Assembly: GCF_041596335.1 (NCBI RefSeq)
Contig: NZ_JBFHIT010000003.1
Span: forward strand, 124,001 to 188,000
Reading direction: 5' to 3'
Origin: Mangrovibacterium sp041596335
GTDB taxonomy: Bacteria; Bacteroidota; Bacteroidia; Bacteroidales; Prolixibacteraceae
Length of the DNA: 64,000 bases
This document shows positions 1 through 9,344 of the stretch, piece by piece. Position numbers and translations under genes: made by a program. Every line of letters starts with the position of its first letter. Position 1 is the first letter of the stretch. The notes below the pieces were generated by a model. The model did not search any database and was not told the DNA's origin. It saw only the letters and a program-made list of their open reading frames with translations.

Positions 1-77
1 GGACGAGAAATAAAATGACGAGGATTATAGGATTACTAAGGTACTTGTTCATAATGATTAATTTAGATGGTAAAAAT

Positions 78-1493
78 CTACTCTTTTGCTGGCCACTCAC
101 TTTTTAGCAGAAAGTGAAAAGTACTGTTGATCGCACCAAAATTAGTTTCAATTATTTCAATTTTGTCATTTTGCAACAGTCGAATCATTTCGGCGCCGGC
201 ATAAAGTACGGGGCCATAACCGTGCGTCGCATAGATGCTTTTGCCCCGATGATAGTAGTAAGTGTTGTCGTGTGCGAAAGTTGTGCCTTCGCAGGTTCCG
301 TCAACCGCTCCGTTTGCAAGCACCCGCGACCGGGTGGCATTCCAGCCCGTAACGGCAACGGGGCCGTACACGTGGCTAATCCATCCTTCGTTTATGCCTT
401 TGGCAATGGCATAAGTAAACATGGCAGTACACGATGTCTCGGTGTAGCTGTCGTTCTTATCCAGCAGATTATGCCAGAACCCATCGCCATCCTGCAAGTT
501 GGCCAGGCTGCGCACCATCGACCGGTATATGTGTAGAATTTCATCCCGGCCCTCGTAATTTTCAGGCAAAATACTCAATACTTCGGCCATCGACATTAAA
601 GTCCAGCCATTGGCACGTCCCCAGTAAAAGCGCGGGTCGTAGTCGCCCGAAGTTACATTCCAGCCATGATCAAACAATTCCATTTCAGGAATGTAAAGCC
701 TCCCGGCCATTTGAAGCACCTGTTTGACCGCATCATCAAAATACTTGTTGTCACCGGTCAGAACACCCATATTGATTAGAAATGGAACACTCATATACAT
801 ATCGTCGGCCCAGACCGACTCGTATTGCGGCCGGTTTCTAGCCAGGGTTCCGTCTTCCAAACGAAACTGGTTATGTGAAATGTGTTCTGCTGTCCGGTTG
901 ATCAAATTCAGATAGCTGTCATTTTTCGTTTTTAAATAGGTTTTAATCAATGAAGCGCCAATTGAGCCGCAATCGTCCAACGCCTCGAAATCCAAAATCC
1001 GACCCCAGCTGCCAATCTTTTCACTGTTGATTTTGTCGGCATTTTGCTGAAAATAGGGTAGGTTCTGAACGACATAATCGAAGAACTTGACGTTGTCGCC
1101 GACGAAGGCTTGGTCGCCTGTCACTTTGCTGATATAGTCGAACGCTGAAAGAACAACTCCGTGTGTGTACGAATATTCGCCCGAAAAACCGGGCGATGGC
1201 ACAGCATTCGGGTTGAATGTGGTGAAATCGGTAATTTTTTTACCGGTTTGGGAATCAACAATGGTTTGCGGGCTGGTTGATTCATAGTACATTTTTACCC
1301 TGTTTAAAACATCTTTCACGCCTTCGGGTGTGGGCAGGACGTATGGAATTTCATATTCCGGAACACGACCCGGTGCATCTTCCTGAGCAAGCAATGGTTT
1401 ATTGATTCCGGCTACAAGAATTAGAATCAAACCAATTTGGTACATCAAACGAGTCGTTGTATTTAAGGGTTGTTTCAATTTTAAATTCTTCAT
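78..1493 (-). CDS. GH105-type unsaturated galacturonyl/rhamnogalacturonyl hydrolase
   Basis: A 471-residue secreted protein of the GH88/GH105 alpha6/alpha6-barrel superfamily. Known members remove the delta-4,5-unsaturated uronic acid that pectate or rhamnogalacturonan lyases leave at the non-reducing end. An N-terminal hydrophobic segment (about residues 17-36, ending LLAQ) is a Sec signal. The barrel runs from about residue 55 to the end. The motif WADDMYMSVPFL near residues 228-239 carries the expected catalytic aspartate (D230 or D231), and WGRANGWTLMSM and TSCTAMFTYAIAKG are typical of the family. It is the last gene of the sigma/FecR locus, 35 bases after the GH140 gene, so a periplasmic role beside the apiosidase is likely. 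It is longer and more divergent at its N-terminus than the second GH105 in this window (36855-38036), so the two probably act on different unsaturated oligosaccharides. The exact substrate is not readable from sequence. Confidence 0.88.
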   Translation of the reverse strand: MKNLKLKQPLNTTTRLMYQIGLILILVAGINKPLLAQEDAPGRVPEYEIPYVLPTPEGVKDVLNRVKMYYESTSPQTIVDSQTGKKITDFTTFNPNAVPSPGFSGEYSYTHGVVLSAFDYISKVTGDQAFVGDNVKFFDYVVQNLPYFQQNADKINSEKIGSWGRILDFEALDDCGSIGASLIKTYLKTKNDSYLNLINRTAEHISHNQFRLEDGTLARNRPQYESVWADDMYMSVPFLINMGVLTGDNKYFDDAVKQVLQMAGRLYIPEMELFDHGWNVTSGDYDPRFYWGRANGWTLMSMAEVLSILPENYEGRDEILHIYRSMVRSLANLQDGDGFWHNLLDKNDSYTETSCTAMFTYAIAKGINEGWISHVYGPVAVTGWNATRSRVLANGAVDGTCEGTTFAHDNTYYYHRGKSIYATHGYGPVLYAGAEMIRLLQNDKIEIIETNFGAINSTFHFLLKSEWPAKE

Positions 1494-1528
1494 TGTATTT
1501 TTTTTCTTTAATAATTTATGTTTTCCAT

Positions 1529-2926
1529 CTAAAAAGCATCAAGCACAAGTACCCAATCGTTGCCCTCACTTTTTTCGCCGGGCGGATCAAAGAGAACTTC
1601 ATCTTCGTTGGCAAATTCTCCAATCGTTGTTGTTTCGCCGGTTCGAGGATCAAACCAGCCTGCCTTCACTTTTTCTCCTTCCAGCATTCCCATTTGAACG
1701 GTAAAGTTTCTGCCATTGTATGTATACACAAAAGCGTATTTATTGCCGCTGGTTGCTGCCAGGAAATCGTAATACATACCCTGCCTCTTTTCAACCAATT
1801 TTGAATTGGGCACGCGTTCAAAAAAAGGCCTCGATAAAATCAGTTCTTTCAGAAATTTCATCTGAACAGCTCCGTCTGCCATAAGTGCTGGTTGCCAAGG
1901 GAGTCTAGCACCATATGCTCCGGGGGCTTCGCCTTCCTTAAGAAACTGCATCACCGAATTATGGCCGTAGGTATGGCCAAAAGCGCCTTCAATCACCGAC
2001 CAGTAAGCATATCTGCGCATGTCATTTTCATTCCATTTTGGCTGTAGCGTGTCGTGTAGTCCCTGCGGAATCAACTCGTAAGAAGGTTCTCCATCAATGG
2101 TCGGTTTTACAGGTGTCAAGAGGTAGTCTTCGCGAACATATTTGTAATTGTCCTGTCCGAAAGCTTTTTCAGAATCGTCCTGATCGTATCGCCGGTGGCC
2201 CGACTGGAACATATTAAAATCAAGCCAGTCTGCGTTGTGAAACCAGGTTGATGATTGTGTTCTTCCGAACGGATGAAATGTAATCAGGTGGTTCGGATCG
2301 GCGTTGTTGATTGAATTTCCAAGAGCCAGCCACACCTCCTGCTTACTGTCGCCACGCTTGTCTCCGCCATTCAGCCAGATGATGTTTTTCGAATTTTTGT
2401 AACGGTTCCCCAGCCAGGATCCGTAAGCGGTTGCCTGTTCAACGGAGATATCGCCTTCTGTAACATTAGACCCCCAGATGGGCACCATGGCAATATAAAG
2501 GCCTTTTTCATTGGCGATTTGAACCACGTAATCCAAATGATCCCAGTAATCGTAGGCGTTTGGTTCTTCAAAATCAATTCCCGAAGTTTCGAGCGGGAGC
2601 GAAATATCTCTGTTAACAACAGCCGAATCGCCATAGTAGTTAACAGGTTCTTTCAAATCGTGAATTACCATTATCTGTACTATATTGAATCCGTTTTGCC
2701 TGCGGTTTTCGAGATAGAGCTCTGCCTCTTCGCGGCTAAGTTTTTTTAACAGCAGCCAGCCAGTATCGCCCAGCCAGAAAAAAGGTCTGCCATCATTGTA
2801 CTGAATAAAACGGCCGTTGGGTGATACGACAAGTTTTTCTTGCATATCAGAGCCAGAGTTTTGCAGACATCCACCCGCGAAAATCAGAATTATCAAAACG
2901 GCTAATCCTAAAATTTTTTTATCCAT
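1529..2926 (-). CDS. GH140-type apiosidase lipoprotein (DUF4038 barrel plus C-terminal beta domain)
   Basis: A 465-residue lipoprotein with lipobox LIFAGGC (Cys20). The start of the mature part, with PNGRFIQYNDGRPFFWLGDTGW at about 36-57, is the signature opening of the DUF4038 TIM barrel used by family GH140. The characterised member of that family removes D-apiose from rhamnogalacturonan II side chains. Candidate catalytic acids are D189 in WLNGGDKRG and E280 in IDGEPSYE, which sit where the acid/base and nucleophile of the family are expected. The last 90 residues form the small beta domain called putative collagen-binding domain 2 (ending NDWVLVLD). It lies between PL10 and GH105 genes in one minus-strand series. 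The apiose-like catabolic genes 12-24 kb upstream fit release of apiose by this enzyme. The family call is firm; apiose as substrate is inferred from family and context. Confidence 0.87.
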   Translation of the reverse strand: MDKKILGLAVLIILIFAGGCLQNSGSDMQEKLVVSPNGRFIQYNDGRPFFWLGDTGWLLLKKLSREEAELYLENRRQNGFNIVQIMVIHDLKEPVNYYGDSAVVNRDISLPLETSGIDFEEPNAYDYWDHLDYVVQIANEKGLYIAMVPIWGSNVTEGDISVEQATAYGSWLGNRYKNSKNIIWLNGGDKRGDSKQEVWLALGNSINNADPNHLITFHPFGRTQSSTWFHNADWLDFNMFQSGHRRYDQDDSEKAFGQDNYKYVREDYLLTPVKPTIDGEPSYELIPQGLHDTLQPKWNENDMRRYAYWSVIEGAFGHTYGHNSVMQFLKEGEAPGAYGARLPWQPALMADGAVQMKFLKELILSRPFFERVPNSKLVEKRQGMYYDFLAATSGNKYAFVYTYNGRNFTVQMGMLEGEKVKAGWFDPRTGETTTIGEFANEDEVLFDPPGEKSEGNDWVLVLDAF

Positions 2927-2955
2927 AGTTTTTCTTTTAATGAAAATATTACTTC

Positions 2956-3078
2956 TTATTCAACCTTCACTATAACACGGGCATACCTTGTAAGCGTGGG
3001 AAATCCGGAGTCTTTCACCTCACAAATAGTGTGGATATAACTACCTTTTTCAGCATCAACCCAGCGAGATGTTGGAAT
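2956..3078 (-). pseudogene. C-terminal remnant of a second DUF1593 (Sde182-like) gene
   Basis: In the gap between the GH140 and PL10 genes, a 40-codon open stretch on the minus strand ends in TAA at 2956-2958 and is preceded by an in-frame TAG at 3079-3081. It has no start codon. Its translation contains DAEKGSYIHTICEVKDSG and then TLTRYARVIVKVE. That matches the extreme C-terminus of the intact DUF1593 protein at 5945-7417 (DAKSGDTIHVVCQVSDNG, QLTRYQRVLITVK), including the terminal position. It is therefore the tail of a deleted paralogue. The rest of the gene is gone, so a deletion brought the PL10 and GH140 genes together. Confidence 0.8.
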
Positions 3079-3108
3079 CTAAATTATTAAATACTGTCAA
3101 CTAACAAT

Positions 3109-5835
3109 TTAATTATCAACGGGAGTTACGGTAAAATGATCAATATTTACCAATCCTTGTACCTCAATGGCTATTAGCCTGATTACATTTTGCCCAGCTT
3201 TCAGTTTAACCTTAGTAGTTGTCGTTGTCCACGCTGTCCAGGCACCTGTAGGTGAAAAATTAAGTGAAGTTGCAACTGTTTCGTTGTTAATTTTTAATTC
3301 TGCCGGTCTGATATCCGGTTTTCCATGAACATAGCGTACTCCAAGCTGGTAAAGCCCTTCCTCTGGGGCATGATATTTCACCTCGATAAAACTACCTTTT
3401 TCGTTATCAGTATCGACATAACCTTCGCCTGTAAAACCCGAATGTGACCCTTTTTGCTGTGCAATAAAGTCCCAGCAACTGTGGTGGTCTTCTTTTCCGG
3501 TGAAATTTCCATCCTCCACTTCGAGTACCTGTGTTCGAGGAAGTGAGCCTGTTGGTATATCGCGAATTTCAGCGATTTTAATGTAATCCATATTAGGCAA
3601 ACCACCTTCATTTAGTGCCTGAAGGCGAATAACGTTCTTACCTGTCTGCAAATTCACTTCAATAGATTCGGTTTTCCATGCAGGCAGAGCATCTGTTTGT
3701 TGCATTGTAAGTGTCGCAACCGAAGTACCATTAATTAATAATTCACCCGGTCGCGGGTCGGATTTGATGTGCGTATAACGAACGGTAATCCGGTGCAAAC
3801 CCGTCCATTCTGCTTCGTAATTTACTTCTACAAAACTGCCAATTTCATTTTTCGTATCTACGACTCCTCTTCCTGAATGGGTGGAATGAGGCGCATCGGT
3901 GAGCATCACATTGTGCCAGCAACTGTGGCGGTCAATAATTCCTGAAAACGTTCCATTCTCAGCTTCAACAATTACCGGAACTGATTTCAAATGTTTAAAA
4001 TGCCATTTGGGGTATTCCTCCTCAAGCAACGAAGTTGCCCAATCGCCATGATAGTTGTATCCGCTGCGGCGTTCATAACCCACTTCGGAGTAATTGTAAC
4101 GAAACTTCGAATCCCTGTCGAGATACAGCGGGCGATTGGTTCCAAGTTCGTAAAAGCGTGCCCAAAGAAGCGGTGCATCAGGATCGGCTACAAGAACCCT
4201 TTCCGTCCGGCCATCGGTATTTAGCACATTATCCAGCCGAATACCTTTTATGGCAACAGCATTCAACCATGCAACTGCACCTTCAACCGCTCCGATTACT
4301 TCAGTAGTTGGATTTTCCAGCCCCATCAGGAAACTAACGATACCTACCGTTTCATCGCCTGAAATTGATGGTGGTTCGTAAGCTCTGGCCCATGCCGGCT
4401 CCAGCGTTTTCTCATCATATTGTGCACACCATGCAGTAAGATTATCATTTTGCCTGATTTGCGACTTTAAAATAAAATCGATTCCTGAATTTACTGATGC
4501 TTTGGCTTTTTCACGTCGTTTAGTATCAACAAACCTAAAGTTTTCACCGGAATCAGCAACCCCACGCAAAAGTCGCATAACTCGCATCATCGCATCGTCG
4601 TTAAAGGTAACGCGTGAGTAGTATGCGTCACCCCGCAATGGCCAAAACTGAGGCCAGCCACCATTTGGGTATTGGGCAGCAAAGAGATAATCGAGTCCGC
4701 GATCGAAAGCTGCCCGAAACTTTTTATCGCCGGTGGCAGTAATAACCCGTGCTAAAAATTCCATCGGCAGTGTGGTTGCTTCATTATCGATACTGTTGGC
4801 ACGGCCTCTACCATCCGGAGGAATATCACCGGCTGTTAAAGGCGTACGGGCAAGGTCGGTGCTTTTCGGCCAGCCACCATATCCAGATTGGTACTGTATT
4901 ACATTATTGGCTATGGCTATGGCTTCTTTTGACGAATACCATGATTTGGGGTGATTTAACACATCGGTACCCCATCGTTTTATTGGTTTTACACCTGAAA
5001 TGAAAGGTTTTTCCATAAAACTTTCTATCATGCCTGCAATCTGATTGTGAGTCTGATCAGTCGGAGTAAAGCCGATTATGCATACATGTTCGTTGCCACT
5101 CATGCCATATATCTTGTATTTGTGCTCTTTTCCCGTTCGTCCGAAACTGTAAAGATCCATATTGTGAACATTATCTTTCAGAATCTGACGGTGGTTTTCA
5201 TTTGGCGCATCATCTTCCGGAGTTTTGGCCATAAAAAGCACATTTTTAGCTTTGGGGTCGCCAATATAAAACCATTCAGGAGTAAAATCGTCAAACTCCC
5301 CATCCTCTGTAGGAATGTGTTTTTTACCATCGGCAGTTACGAAAAAATCAGCTGCATCAGAAGTTCCGCCAGGAACACACTCAAGTAAAAAATTGTATTC
5401 ACCTTCTGATTTTAAAACTTTAATGGCAACCCGGTCGGTAAAAAACCAATACTGAAAAGTGAAGATACCATTTGTCGATTCAAGAACCACAAAATCGCCT
5501 TCTGTTATTCCATCAACGATTTTGGTAGTTGAATTGCTGTTTCGTCCCGCATGTCCAAAATTGCCAACGCTGTTTGGGAAACCTCGGTAGTCGCCATGTG
5601 GACCGGGTTCAAGGTAGGAAGCAATCCAGTCGTTTCCTTCCGGATCGACAAAACTTTTAAACCCTGAAACACCATTATCCTTCTCGAAATAAACAGTTCC
5701 CATGGACATTTCAATTTTGAAACATCCAACGCCGTGCCATTGCACTTCGGTTAGTTTCACGCTCTGGGTAAAACCTATTTCAGAATTTAATAAAACAATT
5801 AACAGAATGGCAATTTTATAAAAGTAATTATGCAT
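3109..5835 (-). CDS. Multidomain PL10 pectate lyase with two C-terminal carbohydrate-binding modules
   Basis: A 908-residue secreted protein with a signal peptide to about residue 24 (IGFTQ). Four parts can be seen. Residues 25-285 form a beta-rich region that I do not recognise. Residues about 290-635 are a PL10 (PelA/Pel-15E type) lyase with FNDDAMMRVMRLL (413-414 are the Asp pair) and the hallmark ARAYEPPS, whose Arg484 corresponds to the catalytic base arginine of the family. Then come two similar beta-sandwich modules, at about 640-765 and 770-905, each opening with an acidic VEAENG or VEDGNF start and sharing a D-[RH]-HSCW motif. They look like CBM35/CBM6-type modules made by duplication. 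It should cleave homogalacturonan by beta-elimination and produce the unsaturated ends used by the GH105 downstream. The N-terminal region is the unexplained part. Confidence 0.85.
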   Translation of the reverse strand: MHNYFYKIAILLIVLLNSEIGFTQSVKLTEVQWHGVGCFKIEMSMGTVYFEKDNGVSGFKSFVDPEGNDWIASYLEPGPHGDYRGFPNSVGNFGHAGRNSNSTTKIVDGITEGDFVVLESTNGIFTFQYWFFTDRVAIKVLKSEGEYNFLLECVPGGTSDAADFFVTADGKKHIPTEDGEFDDFTPEWFYIGDPKAKNVLFMAKTPEDDAPNENHRQILKDNVHNMDLYSFGRTGKEHKYKIYGMSGNEHVCIIGFTPTDQTHNQIAGMIESFMEKPFISGVKPIKRWGTDVLNHPKSWYSSKEAIAIANNVIQYQSGYGGWPKSTDLARTPLTAGDIPPDGRGRANSIDNEATTLPMEFLARVITATGDKKFRAAFDRGLDYLFAAQYPNGGWPQFWPLRGDAYYSRVTFNDDAMMRVMRLLRGVADSGENFRFVDTKRREKAKASVNSGIDFILKSQIRQNDNLTAWCAQYDEKTLEPAWARAYEPPSISGDETVGIVSFLMGLENPTTEVIGAVEGAVAWLNAVAIKGIRLDNVLNTDGRTERVLVADPDAPLLWARFYELGTNRPLYLDRDSKFRYNYSEVGYERRSGYNYHGDWATSLLEEEYPKWHFKHLKSVPVIVEAENGTFSGIIDRHSCWHNVMLTDAPHSTHSGRGVVDTKNEIGSFVEVNYEAEWTGLHRITVRYTHIKSDPRPGELLINGTSVATLTMQQTDALPAWKTESIEVNLQTGKNVIRLQALNEGGLPNMDYIKIAEIRDIPTGSLPRTQVLEVEDGNFTGKEDHHSCWDFIAQQKGSHSGFTGEGYVDTDNEKGSFIEVKYHAPEEGLYQLGVRYVHGKPDIRPAELKINNETVATSLNFSPTGAWTAWTTTTTKVKLKAGQNVIRLIAIEVQGLVNIDHFTVTPVDN

Positions 5836-5944
5836 AATATTTAGAATTAATTATCACTTAAGACTAATCCTGGGGTGCTAAATTTCTTTGAAACATTATA
5901 GAGAGCCAAAATGCCGCCGTAATGCCGCTTATCTGATTTTAGTA

Positions 5945-7417
5945 CTATTTTACTGTGATAAGCACCCGCTGATATCTGGTCAACTGAGGCAATCCATTGT
6001 CGCTTACCTGACAAACAACATGGATGGTGTCGCCGGATTTTGCATCTTCAGGAATAACTAAAGAAGCATCCTGCATCTCAGCATTTACAATTACTATTTG
6101 GCCTAAATATGTGTCAACTTCCTGATACTGCCACCAGGTATAGCTCAGTTCATTGCCATCAGGATCGGAAGTGCCTTTTGCGCTCAATTGAATTTTACTG
6201 CCCGGCATTTCAGTAATATCCAGAGCATTTGTCAGGCTTACAATTGGTGGATGGTTGGCATCTTCAAAGGAATTTACACACCAGTCGGCACGCGCGGCAA
6301 AATCGTTTTGCAAAGCATCGGCCCAGCGGGTAATTGGTTTGAAGTAAGTATTCATCAGATCGGTATTTTCGGGATATTGCTTGCGCATATAGCTTCGTCC
6401 CCAGGCGGTTTCGGTGTACCATCTTCCTTCGGGATAACTGTAATTCGCTTCCGGAACGGGATCGAGCCAGGTGTTTTCTCGGACTTTTGCATATCGGCCG
6501 CCCCAGCCTCCATAGTCAGGAGATTCCATACTCCGCAGTCCCGTTGGGATGGTATAAATGAAAGCAGGGGAGTCGCCTTCCGAGCGGAAATCGCCTTGGG
6601 ATTTTGCATCTCCGGCTTTAAAACCTTCCTTATCATTCCCCCCTTTATACGCTTCATACAGGGCGCAAAGCGGACCGTGATCTTCCAAAATATGCGATTT
6701 CATCCACTCGCTTCTAAAATAATCGATTTTATCGGCAGGCATAATCTTATCCCATTGGTAAGCCAAAGCCCAAAACTGATCGCAGATGATGGTCGGGATA
6801 TTGAATTTACCCCAATGTGGACGGATGTATGCCTGATAGGTTGAATCCTGTTCCCAGATAAAAAAGAAACGCATCTTATTAGCCACTTCAGCCATCTTTT
6901 CCGGATGTTCTTCTTCGATGGTTTTCAGTGCACGGGCGATGGTGTTTGTACCTCCCCAGGCCTGAATCATAACAGGCCTGTTGTCAGTCTCGTCCAATAG
7001 TACTTTCACAATGTGCTGTGATCCCGGAGTAATAGAATCCATTTCGCCTTCGGTTTTGACGTTTCCAAGTAAGGTTACCGATTTTAGGTATTCGGGAGTA
7101 GGATAGTGCTTGCTGTGTTTGGTCAGGTTCGGGTAAACTTCGGCATAAGCGGCTAAATACGGATCAATCCAATTGTCGCCAGCCCATTTATGTCCATGCC
7201 AGTGGTATTGCGAACTGGAAGTAATTATCCCTTCGATGTCCCATTCATTGGCATACAATAAAAACCTGACCATCGAACACTCATCGTCAATTTCACCATC
7301 AGAGGTGACGATTACTCGAATTTTTTTTGTGTGTTCCGGAGGGCCTGCTAATGTTTGGTTAAAACAAAGGACTGTCCAAACTAATCCAATTAAAAAAGTG
7401 TAAAAATTTGTTTTCAT
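5945..7417 (-). CDS. DUF1593 nucleoside-hydrolase-like, Sde182-type cell-wall glycan protein
   Basis: A 490-residue secreted protein with signal peptide LCFNQTLAG (about residues 1-24). The N-terminal domain starts RVIVTSDGEIDDECSMVRF. This is the calcium-binding aspartate cluster pattern of the nucleoside hydrolase fold and the hallmark of DUF1593. The C-terminal 90 residues (about 400-490) are a beta-sandwich ending TRYQRVLITVK, the cellulose-binding Sde182 C-terminal type. Family members are common in plant-polysaccharide loci and are suspected to act on glycosidic bonds, but I know of no settled substrate. It is the first gene after the susD hairpin and precedes PL10. A broken copy of its C-terminus remains at 2956-3078, so the locus once carried two such genes. 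Confidence 0.85.
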   Translation of the reverse strand: MKTNFYTFLIGLVWTVLCFNQTLAGPPEHTKKIRVIVTSDGEIDDECSMVRFLLYANEWDIEGIITSSSQYHWHGHKWAGDNWIDPYLAAYAEVYPNLTKHSKHYPTPEYLKSVTLLGNVKTEGEMDSITPGSQHIVKVLLDETDNRPVMIQAWGGTNTIARALKTIEEEHPEKMAEVANKMRFFFIWEQDSTYQAYIRPHWGKFNIPTIICDQFWALAYQWDKIMPADKIDYFRSEWMKSHILEDHGPLCALYEAYKGGNDKEGFKAGDAKSQGDFRSEGDSPAFIYTIPTGLRSMESPDYGGWGGRYAKVRENTWLDPVPEANYSYPEGRWYTETAWGRSYMRKQYPENTDLMNTYFKPITRWADALQNDFAARADWCVNSFEDANHPPIVSLTNALDITEMPGSKIQLSAKGTSDPDGNELSYTWWQYQEVDTYLGQIVIVNAEMQDASLVIPEDAKSGDTIHVVCQVSDNGLPQLTRYQRVLITVK

Positions 7418-7530
7418 GGCAGTTACTCTATGTTATTTTTCCAAGTCTGCTTATCGCACTGAAGTATAATCGTCTCACTGATGTTAAGAGTAGATTTATT
7501 TGAGTTAGTCGGTTGGTTTTTATTTGTTGA

Positions 7531-7563
7531 AGAGGGACACCCCGTAACATTGGGTGTCCCTCT
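7531..7563 (-). terminator. Strong hairpin just downstream of susD
   Basis: A 12-base perfect inverted repeat (AGAGGGACACCC at 7531-7542 and its complement at 7552-7563) with a 9-base loop lies 23 bases after the susD stop. It has no long U-run in the minus direction. It may therefore work as a partial terminator or as a 3' stabiliser that keeps susCD transcript levels above those of the enzyme genes that follow. Confidence 0.7.
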
Positions 7564-7585
7564 TTCTTTATTTAAAGAATTATTA

Positions 7586-9325
7586 TTAATATCCGGGGTT
7601 TTGATCTGCTTCTGTTAATCCATCATTTAGAATGATTGCATCTTCTGGTATTGGTCTCCAATCATATTTTGCATCGATATTAACAGTTCCGTTGTAGTCT
7701 GTGTTATACTTTTGTAACATGTACCGCAGCATTCCTGTACGTCTAAGCAACTGCCATCTGCCGTTAAACTCACCAAATTGTTCAAGGCCAGATTCAATCA
7801 AATAGGCTTCGAGGGCACCTTGCTCAGTGGTTTGACCAATCAGTTGGTTTGGAAGATTTGCTCCAGCAGCATCAACCTTATTTCCGGGCCGGTTAATTAC
7901 AATCTGAACAACATTGGCAGCATCATCATATGATCCAAGGGCAATCAGAGCTTCAGCTTTCAGGAAGTAGGTTTCGGCTAGTCTCGCCAAAACAATATCT
8001 CGCATACTGGCTGTTCGATAGACTACTGTACCCGATGTATTCTCAAGATCATCAAATTTACGAACTACTGGTAAGCGTTCGTCTTTATTGCTGACACCAG
8101 CTACCTGGCCATAAACCTGCTCCAGATAATGAGTCTCGTTGTTAGTAATTGGGTATATGTAGATGTTGCTGGCCGGAGTTAGCCCTTGGGCGGCAAGTTC
8201 AGCCTCCCACGCTGCGGTGTCAGCCGAAGTGAAGTTTACATTGTCGGAATAAACTCTGGGGAAATACATTCTTACACTCTCGTTAGCCCAAGTAGACTCA
8301 GTATAGTAGTTATAATAATTATTTAACAGGAAAGGCATAAAGGTCGTTTGATACCTGGCGTCATTTGGTGTAAGATTCATGTATACAGCATGTGTCGGTA
8401 AATACCCTTGGGATGTTTGTTTCCGAAGAATAGTGGTTCCTGAGCTTCCTCCGCTGTAGGTTGCATAAAGAGTACACTGGTTGTTTCCGTCAGTATTAGG
8501 GTCAGCGATAGCACCAGATATACTGCTAAACTGAACTGAAAAAATTACTTCCTGGTTGTTTTCATTCGTCGGGTCCCATACATCGGCAAACGAAAGCTGT
8601 ATACCGCCTTTGCTGGCAATAACGGCATCTGCGTAAGTAATTGCTTTTGTAAAATCAGCATCCGAACCAATATCCCATCCTTTTGTTAAATAAACTTTAG
8701 CCAAATAGTGGTTGGCAACATCTTGGTTAACTTGCCCGGATAATGCTAGCGCTGCTGTTTTCAAATCAGGTAGAACCGCTTCCATTTCTGAAATTATGAA
8801 ATCGTAAGAGTCCTGAAGGCTAGAGCGGGGCATATTCAGTCGAACAACATCGGTAAATTCAGTATTGATAACAATTCCACCCATTTGCTCGAGTATCAGA
8901 AAATGGTAAAAAGCTCTCAGGAATCTTAATTCGGCCTGTGCAACTATTTTATCTCCATCGCTCATGTCTGGTAGATCGATGTAATACAGTCCTGCATTGG
9001 CATACTGTATACCTTTATAGCACCGTTCATACAGGCTTTCACACTCATCGGCATTAGCTTCAAAATTGTAGTCGGCATAGTTTGAACTGACTCCGTATCC
9101 TTTTAAATACAAGTCAGTACCGTCTAATTCCAAAATAGGTGTTTCCTTGTATAGCTCCCGCAACACGGAATAGGTTGAAGTTATAAGCGTTTGGTAGCCT
9201 GTTGTAGTACTGTAAAACTCATCATTTTCAATTCCTCCTTTATTATCCTCTTCCAGAAAATTGGAGCAGCCGGTAAAATTTAAATAGGAAAAAATAAAGA
9301 ATATATAAATAACTATCTTTTTCAT
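7586..9325 (-). CDS. SusD/RagB family glycan-binding outer-membrane lipoprotein (system 1)
   Basis: A 579-residue lipoprotein with lipobox FTGCSNF (Cys20). It is the surface lid that pairs with the SusC transporter and captures oligosaccharides. Diagnostic stretches are the N-terminal NDEFYSTTTGYQTLI, the TPR region with QAELRFLRAFYHF near residues 127-139, and the C-terminal SMRDIVLARLAETYFLKAEAL plus GRWQLLRRTGM. It starts 19 bases after the end of the SusC gene, so it is co-transcribed with it. Its ligand cannot be read from sequence. The pectin enzymes downstream and the sigma/FecR pair upstream suggest a pectic side-chain oligosaccharide, possibly derived from rhamnogalacturonan II. Confidence 0.95.
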   Translation of the reverse strand: MKKIVIYIFFIFSYLNFTGCSNFLEEDNKGGIENDEFYSTTTGYQTLITSTYSVLRELYKETPILELDGTDLYLKGYGVSSNYADYNFEANADECESLYERCYKGIQYANAGLYYIDLPDMSDGDKIVAQAELRFLRAFYHFLILEQMGGIVINTEFTDVVRLNMPRSSLQDSYDFIISEMEAVLPDLKTAALALSGQVNQDVANHYLAKVYLTKGWDIGSDADFTKAITYADAVIASKGGIQLSFADVWDPTNENNQEVIFSVQFSSISGAIADPNTDGNNQCTLYATYSGGSSGTTILRKQTSQGYLPTHAVYMNLTPNDARYQTTFMPFLLNNYYNYYTESTWANESVRMYFPRVYSDNVNFTSADTAAWEAELAAQGLTPASNIYIYPITNNETHYLEQVYGQVAGVSNKDERLPVVRKFDDLENTSGTVVYRTASMRDIVLARLAETYFLKAEALIALGSYDDAANVVQIVINRPGNKVDAAGANLPNQLIGQTTEQGALEAYLIESGLEQFGEFNGRWQLLRRTGMLRYMLQKYNTDYNGTVNIDAKYDWRPIPEDAIILNDGLTEADQNPGY

Positions 9326-9344
9326 TTTAACTAATTTTTAAGAT

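Noticed and set aside
1..77. A feature at the left window edge
   Set aside because: The sequence after the GH105 stop shows no hairpin, gene start or promoter-like motif.
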